Made by a program: the position numbers and the translations under genes. 64,000 nt of DNA from assembly GCF_900188435.1 (NCBI RefSeq), contig NZ_FYFA01000001.1, forward strand, positions 1,860,001 through 1,924,000, in the 5' to 3' direction. This stretch comes from Marinobacter sp. es.048. Lineage in GTDB: Bacteria; Pseudomonadota; Gammaproteobacteria; Pseudomonadales; Oleiphilaceae. Below the pieces are notes generated by a model that was not told where the DNA came from, ran no database searches, and saw nothing but the letters and a program-made list of their open reading frames with translations. Positions 8,656 to 17,816 of the stretch are shown here, in pieces. Numbering within the stretch: position 1 is the first letter of the stretch; each line of letters begins with the position of its first letter.

Positions 8656-9591
8656 CTAACCTTCAGCCGGGTTGTTGTTCAGGGATGATTGGCGGGGTAA
8701 CAACCCGGTTTCCGCTTCTGTGGAGGCCAGTTGCTCCAGGCTGCCAGGTTCAAGGTTGCGAACCACGCTACGGAAATCGTCATCATAGAATTCCAGGTTG
8801 TTGTAATGAATCATTGCCCGGATCTCTTCTATATAGTCTTCGCCCCGTTCGGAATAGCCGAGCAGGCCTTCGGCGAGCTCCAGGCCCGACAGGGGGGCAT
8901 TGTTGCGGCGGTCTTTAAGCCGAACATCCCGCAACAGCTGGTAGGTGGGGTGGCGATTCAGGTTCTGGATGTAGGCCCGAACCGACCGGTAGGGTGAAGA
9001 GAACTTCGCCACTTCATGGCTCGCGCCTTCGGCACGACTAAGGGGAACCAGACCGCAGCCTTTGGAAAAACACCACTGCCCGAACAGGTTGTTGCCCTTG
9101 GTGGCAAACCGCGAGGTGCCCCAGGCAGATTCGTTGGCGGCCTGGGCCAGGATCAGGGACGGGGGAATCACGTCCAGGCGCTTGCGCAGCAGGGCAAATT
9201 GCTCGTCGCTGCCGGGCTCGGCATCTACCCTTAACCGTTCGGATTGCTGAGCCAGCCAGTTGTACTCCTTGCTGGTGAGGGTTCCCTTGTCGGCGAGGCT
9301 ATCCAGGTAATTCCGTTCGATCAGAATCCGGGAATTGGCCAGAACAATCCTTGGGTAGAGAAACGAAAAGAATGCGGCCTTTTTCTCGGTGGTGTCCCGG
9401 TACTGTGAGAAATCCGGGAGGTCGTCATTGGCCCAACGTGGCAGAGGAGGCAGGGAGGACAGCGCAGGCTCGGAACCCGAGTTATCAGAATTGCCCCGGT
9501 CAACGTTCGCCTGTGGCATATAGAAGCCACCCCCGATCGCAAACGCGATCAAGGGAACCATCAGCATGATCGCCCGTTTACCCGCACACAT
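8656..9591 (-). CDS. Bax-like glucosaminidase domain protein
   Basis: A 311-residue exported protein with a hydrophobic N-terminal segment (residues 7-25) that acts as an uncleaved anchor or signal. A glucosaminidase (lysozyme-like, GH73-related) domain lies at about residues 130-270, with the catalytic Glu in QAANESAWG and the conserved NNLFGQWC and YIQNLNRHP blocks. This combination is typical of the Bax family. A role in peptidoglycan trimming is likely but not proven for the family. The C-terminal ~45 residues are low in conserved features. The gene sits 12 bases downstream of the acyltransferase start in the minus reading direction (it is upstream in transcription), so the two may be co-transcribed. 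Confidence 0.85.
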   Translation of the reverse strand: MCAGKRAIMLMVPLIAFAIGGGFYMPQANVDRGNSDNSGSEPALSSLPPLPRWANDDLPDFSQYRDTTEKKAAFFSFLYPRIVLANSRILIERNYLDSLADKGTLTSKEYNWLAQQSERLRVDAEPGSDEQFALLRKRLDVIPPSLILAQAANESAWGTSRFATKGNNLFGQWCFSKGCGLVPLSRAEGASHEVAKFSSPYRSVRAYIQNLNRHPTYQLLRDVRLKDRRNNAPLSGLELAEGLLGYSERGEDYIEEIRAMIHYNNLEFYDDDFRSVVRNLEPGSLEQLASTEAETGLLPRQSSLNNNPAEG

Positions 9592-9680
9592 AAAACCTCT
9601 CGTTTAAATCGATATACCAATGATTATAACAGGTTATACGAGAGCGTCTGCCTGTTGGGTTTCGTTGGCTGTTTCTGCGG

Positions 9681-11852
9681 TCAGGGCAAGCGGGTCGCAA
9701 TCACCAGGCCAATCTGTTCCTCGTTGCCCTCCGAGGTTCGGAAACGCAGGTAGAACTGGTCCTGGCTGGCGGTGTGAAAGCCTTCGAGTACGAGGTTTCC
9801 GGCAGTGAACTGCACCTGACCGTCGCCGGACTGACTGTAAGTCAGGGCAATGTCTGGAAGGCTGTCAAGAGCGGGTTTTGTCACCGACTCGTTGTCGACG
9901 GAATGGGTGCTGGTCAACGAGACCGGCGAGAGTGTCGCGGCGCTGGTGGAATCGATGGTCAGCAGTGCATTGTCAAAATGCCGGAGCCGGTTGGTGTCCG
10001 TTGTCAGGGCAAGGGCGACGCCCTGAAGCCGGAACTGACCCATGGCTGGTGCGCCGTTGGCGGTTTGCTCGGCCGCGATCAAAATGCCGTCACCGAGGGG
10101 GCTGTCGTCCAGATTGAACGCCATCAGGCTGCCATCGGGGGCGCTGGCACCGACTCCGATATCCGGCTCCCGGAAATCACCGGAGGCGGTGGAGATGTCC
10201 AGATTCAATCGGCCGATATCCACATCGCCCTTGCTGAGCCGTGAGGTTCGGTTGCTCAGGGTCCAGGATTCTGTTCGGGTGCCGGTGGGGTCAGTGGTGA
10301 CAGTGCCCGAGTTACCGCGCTCTACCGTTGTAAAGCTCTGGGATTGGCTGACAGTGCCGCCACTGATCTGCCACTGGCCAATGCCTGTTTCAATGGCCAG
10401 GGGCGTTGTCTCATCGCTGAACCGGGTTCCCAGATAAACCACGTTGTATGCGCGGCCATTCAGGGTGTCGGCGTCGAAGCCTTCCTTTCGGAGCAGGTTG
10501 ACTTCAAGAACCGACAGATAGTGATCTTCCAGAGTACCCAGCCGCCTCAACTGATCACCATCAGCCTCCAGTCCGATCGCCTTGCCAGCACTGAAATAGC
10601 CGCTGATAACCCGGTCTGGGCCGGTTGTCTCATCCACGGGAGCGCTGGTGAAGGCATCCAGGTAGTAGGGATTGCGAGTCCAACCAATGATCTTGGAGCT
10701 GCCCCGGCCGGTAATGCTCTGGAACAGCGCCCGACCGGCCATCAGACGAGTATCTTCCAGCAGGGTGGCTGCACCGGGTGATGAGGAGTGGGTGTTCCGC
10801 TCCCATTGCTCTGAGCCGCGCACAAAGAAGTCATTGCCTCTCTGATGGATCAACGTTTCCCGGTCATAGGGAATGTCATTGGCAAGCGAGGTGACGCGAA
10901 TATTGAATGCATCGAAACTCGTGAGCGTGAGGGCTGGGTAAACGTAACCGGTGCCGTTCTCATCCGTCAGCACCTCCTCCTGTGCGGTACGCACACCCCA
11001 TTGTCCCGATCCGCTGACGGAAGGCTCCAGAAACGTCTGCCCCAGCTCAATGCCCAGGAACACCGAATTGTAGTCTGCGGAACTGGCGCTGATTTTGCCC
11101 GAGGAAGCCTCACCCAGCACGGCATAGCCGGCCATGGCGCTCACGTAACGGGCAAAGTCTCCCCGATTCTCCAGCACATCCATTGCACCGCTCAGACCAA
11201 CATTGGAGGGAATATCAATTTCAAAGTCGTGCACCTGATCGGCCAGGGTAGACCATACATACTTGTTCAGGCACAGCTCACCACCCTCATCGGCAACGCA
11301 ATCCATAATGGTCTGGAACTCACCAGCCGTGTAGCGGCTGAGGGTATTGCGCACCAGGTACTCGGAGAAAGGATTCACCTTTACATCCCGGTCGGCATCG
11401 GCGGCCAGGGCGCGCATACGAGTATTGCCGTAACTGGCATCGATAATTACATCCGGCCCCAGGGGCAGGCCGTTGGTGAATTCGATGATGGTGAAGCCGT
11501 CACTGTCGGTTCGGGTGGAAACCGCGGGTTCACCCAGCACCGACAGGGCCTGATTCGTGTAGTAAACGCTCACCCTGTCCGGCTTTACGATTCTCAGGTT
11601 TCGCCGGGTAGGCTCGCCCTCGCTGGTGACGCCACCCGGTACCTCCATGGTTACCCGAACTTCGTTGCTGGCAAGGCCGCCGGCGTTGGTGGAATCGCCC
11701 GTGCTGCCGGAGCTGAAATCGTCAACGGGGTTTTTGTTACCGGCGAAGTCATTGGGCTCACTGGCTGCCCCCTCAATGGCATCTTCGCCGCTTCCGCATC
11801 CCGCGGTGAGCAGCAGAGTCGAAGAGAGCAGTAAACCGAGAGTAAATCGCAT
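9681..11852 (-). CDS. Large predicted lipoprotein of unknown function
   Basis: A 723-residue lipoprotein. The N-terminus has a type II signal peptide with lipobox LTAGC (Cys at residue 19) and a Ser/Gly/Asp-rich linker to about residue 60. The residue after the Cys is Gly, so by the +2 rule it should be sorted to the outer membrane. The rest is rich in beta-strand-like segments with many Thr/Ser and no recognised catalytic motif. It shows a carboxypeptidase-regulatory-like or Ig-like flavour near residues 65-150. I do not recognise the family. It stands alone: 89 bases separate it from the glucosaminidase gene, and a hairpin lies upstream toward the YfaZ-like gene. Confidence 0.8.
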   Translation of the reverse strand: MRFTLGLLLSSTLLLTAGCGSGEDAIEGAASEPNDFAGNKNPVDDFSSGSTGDSTNAGGLASNEVRVTMEVPGGVTSEGEPTRRNLRIVKPDRVSVYYTNQALSVLGEPAVSTRTDSDGFTIIEFTNGLPLGPDVIIDASYGNTRMRALAADADRDVKVNPFSEYLVRNTLSRYTAGEFQTIMDCVADEGGELCLNKYVWSTLADQVHDFEIDIPSNVGLSGAMDVLENRGDFARYVSAMAGYAVLGEASSGKISASSADYNSVFLGIELGQTFLEPSVSGSGQWGVRTAQEEVLTDENGTGYVYPALTLTSFDAFNIRVTSLANDIPYDRETLIHQRGNDFFVRGSEQWERNTHSSSPGAATLLEDTRLMAGRALFQSITGRGSSKIIGWTRNPYYLDAFTSAPVDETTGPDRVISGYFSAGKAIGLEADGDQLRRLGTLEDHYLSVLEVNLLRKEGFDADTLNGRAYNVVYLGTRFSDETTPLAIETGIGQWQISGGTVSQSQSFTTVERGNSGTVTTDPTGTRTESWTLSNRTSRLSKGDVDIGRLNLDISTASGDFREPDIGVGASAPDGSLMAFNLDDSPLGDGILIAAEQTANGAPAMGQFRLQGVALALTTDTNRLRHFDNALLTIDSTSAATLSPVSLTSTHSVDNESVTKPALDSLPDIALTYSQSGDGQVQFTAGNLVLEGFHTASQDQFYLRFRTSEGNEEQIGLVIATRLP

Positions 11853-11950
11853 GCCTGGCTATCCGTGCAGAAAAAACAGGCAAACAGTCTAACAGTCGGA
11901 TTCTCGGTAAAGCGTGAGGGAAAGCACGAAAGAGTTATGGAAGGGGTGCG

Positions 11951-11980
11951 GAACGGGCTCCGCCAGGAGGGAGCCCGTTC
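11951..11980 (-). terminator. Possible hairpin terminator after the YfaZ-like gene
   Basis: A perfect 10-bp stem (GAACGGGCTC / GAGCCCGTTC) with a 10-base loop begins 16 bases beyond the YfaZ-like stop on the minus strand. No proper T run follows the distal arm, so intrinsic termination is uncertain. Confidence 0.45.
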
Positions 11981-11995
11981 CGGAAAAAGCAGCAA

Positions 11996-12553
11996 TCAGA
12001 AGAAAATCTTCATGCCCGCCATAATGCCTTCATCGAGGTTGACGTCTCGCGAGGAGTTCTCGATATCGGTGTTCAGGTAACGATAGCCGGCGAAGAGCTC
12101 AGCGTTGCGGATCACGCGATAGCTGCCCCGCAGCTCCAGGCTGGTCATGTCATCGGAATCGCCGAATGAGAGAATGCTGGGCGCGTAATGCAGGCCGCCT
12201 GTGAACGACAGGCCGGGAACATTCGGGATGTTCACGGTCGCGAAACCGCCGAGACCCAGAGCTCCGCCATCTGCGCGGTTCTGATCCCAGAAGATACCGC
12301 GCATACCGATGCCGGCGGTGGTGGGCAGGTTACCGATAGCGGTGCGGCCCTGGGCGTGGAAATCCGCGTTGAAGATGTCGCGGCCACCCTCGTGATAGGT
12401 GTAACCAGTGCCAAGCTGGACGTCATTGTTTGTATCGAAGAAATTCACCTGGCCTTTCACCGAATCATTGGTGAGGCTGAGGTCGACATCCCCTGCAAAG
12501 GCAGGCGCGGCAGCCAGTGAGAGAACCATCAGGGAAATCCGGGACGCTTTCAT
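11996..12553 (-). CDS. YfaZ family outer-membrane protein
   Basis: A 185-residue small outer-membrane protein. Residues 1-20 are a standard signal peptide ending in AFA-GD. The mature part has alternating amphipathic strands, Gly-rich turns and a terminal Phe, consistent with an 8-stranded barrel of the YfaZ family. The family's function is not established. The gene is single, with about 110 bases to yacG upstream and a hairpin downstream. Confidence 0.82.
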   Translation of the reverse strand: MKASRISLMVLSLAAAPAFAGDVDLSLTNDSVKGQVNFFDTNNDVQLGTGYTYHEGGRDIFNADFHAQGRTAIGNLPTTAGIGMRGIFWDQNRADGGALGLGGFATVNIPNVPGLSFTGGLHYAPSILSFGDSDDMTSLELRGSYRVIRNAELFAGYRYLNTDIENSSRDVNLDEGIMAGMKIFF

Positions 12554-12665
12554 ATGTGTGCACCTTCGTTACGTGATTAGCAGGATTGGCGGTATGTTAA
12601 CGGGGTGTTCGGGACCACTCAACTTAAATGCCAGTAAGTACCCGTTAACTTTCGGTTTTCGCAGA

Positions 12666-12854
12666 TCAGTGCCGGGTGGTCTCGCCGCCCTGGTCCAGAT
12701 CCTCCGGTGATGCGTTCTCTGCCGGTACCCGGTATTCCTCGTTGGCCCAGGCCCCCAGATCAATCAGTTTGCAGCGCTCGGAACAGAAGGGGCGCCAGGG
12801 GTTGGTCTCGGTCCATTCCACGGACTTTTTACAGGTTGGGCATTCAACGTTCAT
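12666..12854 (-). CDS. yacG: DNA gyrase inhibitor YacG
   Basis: A 62-residue zinc protein with the four-cysteine site of the family: CPTC at residues 5-8 and CSERC at 24-28. YacG binds the GyrB C-terminal region and inhibits DNA binding by gyrase in E. coli. In many gammaproteobacteria it follows pilD-coaE or coaE-zapD. Here it is last in the minus-strand run that begins with pilB, but three unrelated genes separate it from coaE, suggesting they were inserted into an ancestral coaE-yacG pair (inference). Confidence 0.93.
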   Translation of the reverse strand: MNVECPTCKKSVEWTETNPWRPFCSERCKLIDLGAWANEEYRVPAENASPEDLDQGGETTRH

Positions 12855-12916
12855 GGTTGCCTTCGGGTATTGGAAACGTGTCTGGATGTCTGTGCCCCGA
12901 TTTAAGAAAACAGCTT

Positions 12917-15268
12917 TCAGGAGGCAGCAGACGCCTGACAGTATTGTTCCAGCACTGCCCGCAACATTTCAATATTGACAGGCTTGGCAACAAAAGAATC
13001 CATACCGCTCCGGCGGCAGCGTTCTTCGTCTTCTTCCATGGCACTGGCGGTCAGGGCGACCACGGGTATGTGGGCCCGGTTGTGGGTTTTCTCCCATTCA
13101 CGGAGGCGTCGGGTGGCTTCAAAACCATCCACGCGGGGCATCACGCAATCCATGAACACCAGGTCGAAGGGATGCCACTGCCATAGGCTGGCAGCAGCCT
13201 CGCCGTCATTGGCGGTCATCACGTCGCAACCGAGTTTCTCGAGCAGCCGACGGGTCAGGGTACGGTTAACCGGGTTGTCTTCCACCAGCAACACTTTCAT
13301 GCGGCCACAGGGCAGCTCGCGGCGCCGGGCGGTGTCGGTGACTGCCTGCAGGGAAAACCGGGTAAGGAAACGTCGTTCCTGTTTGGCGGCATCGGCAAAC
13401 AACTGGTTAAGAATCGGGGTCAGGCAGGATTCCCGTAGCGATTTACTGAGGAAAGCGTCGGCGCCAGCCTGACGGAAGTGTTCGGCATCGCCCCGTTGAG
13501 GGTTGGATGAAAGAATCAGCAGGCGCATATCCGACCACAGCGGATTGCTGCGGATCTGCCGGCACAGCAGGTCGCTGTCCATATCCGGCACAAAGCCATC
13601 CAGAATGATAGCGTCGAAGGGCTGCTGACCATCAAACGCGGTGCGCAGGGACGTCAGCGCCTCGCCGGCGGATTTCACCGCTTCAATGTGTACCTCGTGG
13701 CGGGACAGCATTTCCAGGGTGATCTTGCGGGACAGCTCGTAGGAATCCACCACCAGAATCCGGCGGTTTTTCACCATTCGGGTATCCGGCCTTACCCGGG
13801 CTGCGTTCTCCGGGGCCACCGGCAGGGTGAGTTCGATCCAGAAGGTCGAGCCCTCACCGGGGCGGCTTTCCAGGTCCATGGAGCCGTCCATCAGGCCCAC
13901 CAATTGGCGGCAGATGGTCAGGCCCAGGCCGGCCCCGGGTAACTGGCGCTGGAACTGCTGGCCAAGCTGTACGTAGGGCTCGTAAACCAGGGGAACATCC
14001 TCCGGGTTGATACCCACGCCGGTATCTTCCACGGCAATGCGGATACGTGCCCTGTCGTCCCGGCGGCCCAGCACCTCGATACTGATCAGCACATGGCCGG
14101 AATCGGTAAACTTGATGGCGTTGGAGGTAAGGTTCAGCAGGATCTGGCGAATTCGAACCGGGTCGCCCTTCAGTGCCCAGGGCAGGTTCTCGTCAATCCG
14201 AAGCTCCAGCGCTAACCCTTTCTCCCGAGCACGGGCACCGAGCATGTGCACCAGATCATTGAGGGTTTCCCGAAGATCAAATGGAATGTCATCCAGCACC
14301 AGCTTGCCGGCTTCCATGCTGGAGATGTCCAGCAGATCATTGATGATGGCAGAGAGGCTCTCGGAGGCGCTCAGCAGTGTCTGAACATATTCCCGCTGCT
14401 CCTGATCCAGGGGCGTGTCTGTTAACAGGTTGGCGTAGCCCAGTACAGACTGCAGCGGAATGCGCAGCTCGTGACTGACATTGGCCAGGAACTGGTTCTT
14501 GGCATGGTTGGCCCGCACCGCCTCGTCCCGCTCGCCCTGGGACTGGATCGTGGTCTGGCGCAGGGAGCGGGTGTCTTCCAGAATTTGAAGGCGCATCTTG
14601 TTCAAAGCCTGTTCCAGCTCTGAAAGCTCATCCGGCGTTTTCCGGGCTTTGCGTTTGAGTTTCAGTGGATCCACCAAGGCGTCCAGGTTCAGCCGGGCGG
14701 CGTAATCGGCCATGGATTCCAGGTGCCGGGACAGCGTCAGACGCACGATCACCAGCAGCCCCAGGGTGCCCAGCATGACCACAATGGATTGGAACAGCAG
14801 GTTCACCAGGGCCCGATTGCGCAGGTCTGTGTATATCTGGTCGATGGAAGAGGTAATCGTCAGTGTGCCCACGTTCTCTGGAGTGCGGGTGCTGGAGCGG
14901 TCAAAAACCAGTGGAAAGGTCTGTGAGATTACCCGACCCTCGGGGTAAGTGCCGGTACTGAAGGTTTCACCGGTGCTGGTCACCACCCGCCCGTACTGGA
15001 CAGCGGGCACCGCCTTCATATCATCCAGACTGTTGGCCACCTCGCTGAAATTCATCAGCCAGACGTTGTTGCTCATACTGCCAGAGACCAGCTCTGCGGC
15101 TCGAGTCTGGTCGTTCAGAAGATCGTTCTTGCGTCGCTCGAATTCTCCAATCAGCTGAACACCCGTTGCCACCAGAGACAGAAAAATGCTGAACAGCAAT
15201 ACGTAGGCGAGCAACCTTGCCGCCAATGGTCGTATTCCCAATCGTTTGAAGAACCGCTTTGAAGGCAA
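12917..15268 (-). CDS. Hybrid sensor histidine kinase with two receiver domains
   Basis: A 783-residue membrane sensor. TM1 lies at about residues 17-42, a periplasmic sensor region spans ~43-165, and TM2 is at ~166-186, followed by a HAMP-like linker and a coiled coil. The HisKA domain has the phospho-accepting His in [14 protein letters not shown], and the HATPase domain has DTGVG and [11 protein letters not shown]. Two C-terminal receivers follow. The first (about 495-615) has ILDGFVPD but its acidic pair is reduced to VVDSYE. The second (about 640-780) has a complete set: LVEDNP, FMDCVMP and the Lys in VAKPV. The usual Thr four residues after the catalytic His is Ile, which may reduce phosphatase activity. 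No HPt domain is present, so output needs an unlinked phosphotransfer protein. The signal is unknown. Confidence 0.92.
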   Translation of the reverse strand: MPSKRFFKRLGIRPLAARLLAYVLLFSIFLSLVATGVQLIGEFERRKNDLLNDQTRAAELVSGSMSNNVWLMNFSEVANSLDDMKAVPAVQYGRVVTSTGETFSTGTYPEGRVISQTFPLVFDRSSTRTPENVGTLTITSSIDQIYTDLRNRALVNLLFQSIVVMLGTLGLLVIVRLTLSRHLESMADYAARLNLDALVDPLKLKRKARKTPDELSELEQALNKMRLQILEDTRSLRQTTIQSQGERDEAVRANHAKNQFLANVSHELRIPLQSVLGYANLLTDTPLDQEQREYVQTLLSASESLSAIINDLLDISSMEAGKLVLDDIPFDLRETLNDLVHMLGARAREKGLALELRIDENLPWALKGDPVRIRQILLNLTSNAIKFTDSGHVLISIEVLGRRDDRARIRIAVEDTGVGINPEDVPLVYEPYVQLGQQFQRQLPGAGLGLTICRQLVGLMDGSMDLESRPGEGSTFWIELTLPVAPENAARVRPDTRMVKNRRILVVDSYELSRKITLEMLSRHEVHIEAVKSAGEALTSLRTAFDGQQPFDAIILDGFVPDMDSDLLCRQIRSNPLWSDMRLLILSSNPQRGDAEHFRQAGADAFLSKSLRESCLTPILNQLFADAAKQERRFLTRFSLQAVTDTARRRELPCGRMKVLLVEDNPVNRTLTRRLLEKLGCDVMTANDGEAAASLWQWHPFDLVFMDCVMPRVDGFEATRRLREWEKTHNRAHIPVVALTASAMEEDEERCRRSGMDSFVAKPVNIEMLRAVLEQYCQASAAS

Positions 15269-15311
15269 GGCACATATTCCCTGTGTCGACTACAAAATCA
15301 CCAAAAGCAGT

Positions 15312-16055
15312 TTAACAGACCGTCAGCACTTCGACACGTTTCCGTGAATGATCATTCACGAATCGGAATCGCACATTCAGATCGTATAGATGCGCGCCGT
15401 AAATGCGTTCTTCCTCCCGCCCTCGACGAAAGGATGGGCGTGGATCGTAGGCCACCACATCCTCAATCAGTGGGCGCAGTTCCGGGTAATCTTCGGGTGA
15501 AAGCCCACTGATCTGGGCCTCTGCTTCAGGCAGAAAAACCACCTCCAGTCTTTCCGTGGGCGGGGAGTCTGCCCAGCCCAGGGTGGCTTCCGGAACGGAA
15601 TCGGCGAAGGGCAGGTAGGGTTTGATATCGAGTATCGGTGTGCCCTCGATGAGGTCATGGTCGCTGATGCGCAGGATAAGCTCGCCGTCTCTGCGAATCA
15701 GCCCTTCATTGCGAACCACTGACAGGCCGAGACTGTTGGGGCGAAACGGTGAACGGCTTGCAAACACACCCATCTTACGGTTGCCGCCCAGGCGGGGAGG
15801 ACGAACCACTGGCCGCCATTCTGCCCGCACCGCCTCGTGAAACTGAAAGGTCAGCCAGAGGTGGCTGGCGGTTTCCAGCCCGCGGAACGCGTCCTCCCGG
15901 TCAAACGGTGGCTGGATGATCAGGTCGGCCCGGGCATGACGGGTCAGCCCCGGCTGGCGCGGCACCCCGAATTTGTCCTGGAAGCAGGACCGGGTAATGG
16001 CGATAGGCGTGAGAGTGAGGGCCTCGGTCGCGGGTTTCGAGGGGTGTCTTGGCAT
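15312..16055 (-). CDS. trmO: tRNA (N6-threonylcarbamoyladenosine(37)-N6)-methyltransferase TrmO
   Basis: A 247-residue TsaA/TrmO (UPF0066) protein. It methylates N6 of t6A37 in threonine tRNA using S-adenosylmethionine. Conserved blocks are KFGVPRQPGL near residue 30, the WLTFQFHE stretch, and the MGVFASRSPFRPNSLGLSV signature that binds cofactor. The C-terminal DPRPSFRR and the VRF stretch match full-length homologues (E. coli 235 aa). The ATG overlaps the stop of the upstream outer-membrane protein gene by one base (TAATG), so the two are translationally coupled. Confidence 0.93.
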   Translation of the reverse strand: MPRHPSKPATEALTLTPIAITRSCFQDKFGVPRQPGLTRHARADLIIQPPFDREDAFRGLETASHLWLTFQFHEAVRAEWRPVVRPPRLGGNRKMGVFASRSPFRPNSLGLSVVRNEGLIRRDGELILRISDHDLIEGTPILDIKPYLPFADSVPEATLGWADSPPTERLEVVFLPEAEAQISGLSPEDYPELRPLIEDVVAYDPRPSFRRGREEERIYGAHLYDLNVRFRFVNDHSRKRVEVLTVC

Positions 16056-17170
16056 TACAAACGATCATCCTCAATGATGCCGGAGAAAAACATTTCCACC
16101 CGAAACACCACAGAAGCACGGTCTTTAAAGCTCTCCTCCCGGGGGAATTCCAGTGCTGGAATCAGCTCCGCATAGAGCCAGTTGCTGTGTAGACGGTAGC
16201 GAAACGTGAGATCCCCGAACGCTGATGTGGTGCGCCAGGAAGGTTTGCTTTCCCCGAGTACGCCCAGCCGGGGCGTTACAATCAAGCGGTTATTCATGCG
16301 CTTACGCATGCTGAATATCTGAGCCGCAACAAATTCCTTGTTGTTGTGCACCCACTCCAGTTCCGAAGACGAGCGGAAATACCAGTCATTGCCCACCGGG
16401 CGCCCAACGCCAATCCAGGTCCGCTCGCCCCAACCGTCCTGATGAAAATAATAGAACCGTTGCTGGGCGTTCAGAATCCACTTATCGTCCAGGCGCCAGC
16501 GTTTCTCCGCTGTTGCCCGCCAGAAGGCGTCTGGAGGAAGCCGCAGGCGCACACCCACATCGTTGGAGAAATTGATGGCGTCGCCAATTTGTGTCAGATA
16601 GCGCAGTGCACCTGTGGCTTGCGTGTCGGAACGTTCCGGCTCGGTAAGCTGGCGGTCCCGTTGACGTTCGCCCAGCGGAATCAGGTCTTCGCTTTCGCTT
16701 TCGATAACCAGGCGCAGCTTGCGCCGGGTGGTGGGAATGTCCAGCCGGAATCGCGCCTCTGGTTCAAACTGTGCAGGATCCCCGTACTCGGATTCCGTCG
16801 CAAAGCCGACTCGGAGATAGCTCTCGTTGTTTGGCAGGCTCTGGGAGCTGCCAGAAAGCGTGCGGTCTGCCCATTGGCCAACAGACTGGATCTTCTGCCC
16901 ATGAAGACGTTCCTGGCGGAGCACCCAGTTACTGAATTTAAGCCAGTAGGAGTCCCGAGGATCGGCCCAGTATTCGTCCGGCTCGAACGTGTAGAAGCCG
17001 ATCGGGAGGTCGGCCGGAGACAGAATCTCAGCCACAGAGCGCTCCCGAACCTCAAACACCGGCTCGATACTGTGGCTTGGGGGAGAAAGGGTTAGAGCAA
17101 GCGCAGCCGCAAGACCTGCAAAACGATACCGGAAAAAACAGTCAGCCAAAGTCCACCAGCAACCTTTCAT
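16055..17170 (-). CDS. Predicted outer-membrane protein of unknown function
   Basis: A 371-residue protein with an N-terminal hydrophobic segment (about residues 15-33, ending SPPSHS) that could be a signal peptide, although it begins with an unusual Cys/Trp-rich stretch. A later start may be real, since the assumed one lies 29 bases inside coaE. The mature part has many aromatic, strand-like segments (for example WILNAQQRFYYFHQDGWGE) and looks like a porin-like barrel. The family resembles conserved hypothetical proteins of Marinobacter and Pseudomonas; no function is known to me. It is coupled to coaE and trmO by overlaps. Confidence 0.72.
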   Translation of the reverse strand: MKGCWWTLADCFFRYRFAGLAAALALTLSPPSHSIEPVFEVRERSVAEILSPADLPIGFYTFEPDEYWADPRDSYWLKFSNWVLRQERLHGQKIQSVGQWADRTLSGSSQSLPNNESYLRVGFATESEYGDPAQFEPEARFRLDIPTTRRKLRLVIESESEDLIPLGERQRDRQLTEPERSDTQATGALRYLTQIGDAINFSNDVGVRLRLPPDAFWRATAEKRWRLDDKWILNAQQRFYYFHQDGWGERTWIGVGRPVGNDWYFRSSSELEWVHNNKEFVAAQIFSMRKRMNNRLIVTPRLGVLGESKPSWRTTSAFGDLTFRYRLHSNWLYAELIPALEFPREESFKDRASVVFRVEMFFSGIIEDDRL

Positions 17171-17741
17171 GCAGCTCCCGCACCTGACGCATTACATCAT
17201 CCAGAGGTCGGTTATTATCAACCACCTCATCCGCCCGCGCCAGCCGATCCTCACGCGACATCTGAGCCGCAATAATCCGCTCCACCTGTTCCCGGGAATT
17301 GGTATCCCGGGCCATGGTGCGTTCAAGTTGAACGTCCTTGGGTACGTCGATCACAATAATGCGATCAACCAGCTCATGCTGGTCGGTCTCCAGGAGGAGA
17401 GGGGAGACCAGAAGCACATAGGGAAGCTGGTAATTTTCCGGGTTCAATTGCCGAATCAATTCTTCACGAATGATGGGATGTAACAGCGACTCCAGCCAAA
17501 CACGCTCTTCCGGCTCCTGAAAGACTATTCCGCGAAGCCGGGCGCGATCCAGGGTGCCGTCAGAAGTAAGAATCTCATGCCCGAAATGCTCCGCAATCCT
17601 TGCCAGCGCAGGCGTCCCCGGCTCAACCACCTCCCGGGCAACATCATCCGCATCCACCCAGTGCACGCCAAGGTCACCGAATAAGCGAGCAACAGTGGAT
17701 TTTCCGGAACCTATCCCGCCGGTAAGGCCGATTACTGCCAT
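17142..17741 (-). CDS. coaE: Dephospho-CoA kinase
   Basis: A 199-residue kinase for the last step of coenzyme A synthesis, phosphorylating the 3'-hydroxyl of dephospho-CoA. The P-loop GGIGSGKST is at residues 8-16. The DADDVAREVV block (substrate Asp) and the LLLETDQHELVDRIIVIDVP lid region follow. The length is normal. It follows pilD as in pseudomonads, but the pilD-coaE gap carries a REP-like repeat. Confidence 0.96.
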   Translation of the reverse strand: MAVIGLTGGIGSGKSTVARLFGDLGVHWVDADDVAREVVEPGTPALARIAEHFGHEILTSDGTLDRARLRGIVFQEPEERVWLESLLHPIIREELIRQLNPENYQLPYVLLVSPLLLETDQHELVDRIIVIDVPKDVQLERTMARDTNSREQVERIIAAQMSREDRLARADEVVDNNRPLDDVMRQVRELHERLLVDFG

Positions 17742-17778
17742 TGAATCTCCGAATTAGAATTATGTTTTACAAGTTCGG

Positions 17779-17809
17779 CGTAGGTCGGATTAGCGAAGCG
17801 TAATCCGAC
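17779..17809. repeat. REP-like palindrome (GTAGGTCGGATTAG type), intergenic copy
   Basis: GTCGGATTA and TAATCCGAC arms flank CGAAG-type loop sequence, preceded by CGTAG. It lies in the 75-base gap between pilD and coaE. The same motif occurs twice inside the second beta-CASP gene at 56230-56319. Confidence 0.85.
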
Positions 17810-17816
17810 AAATTAC

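Noticed and set aside
10845..11834. 329-residue plus-strand frame opposite the lipoprotein gene
   Set aside because: It is a shadow of the minus-strand lipoprotein, which has a lipobox and consistent codon use; the plus frame has no family features.
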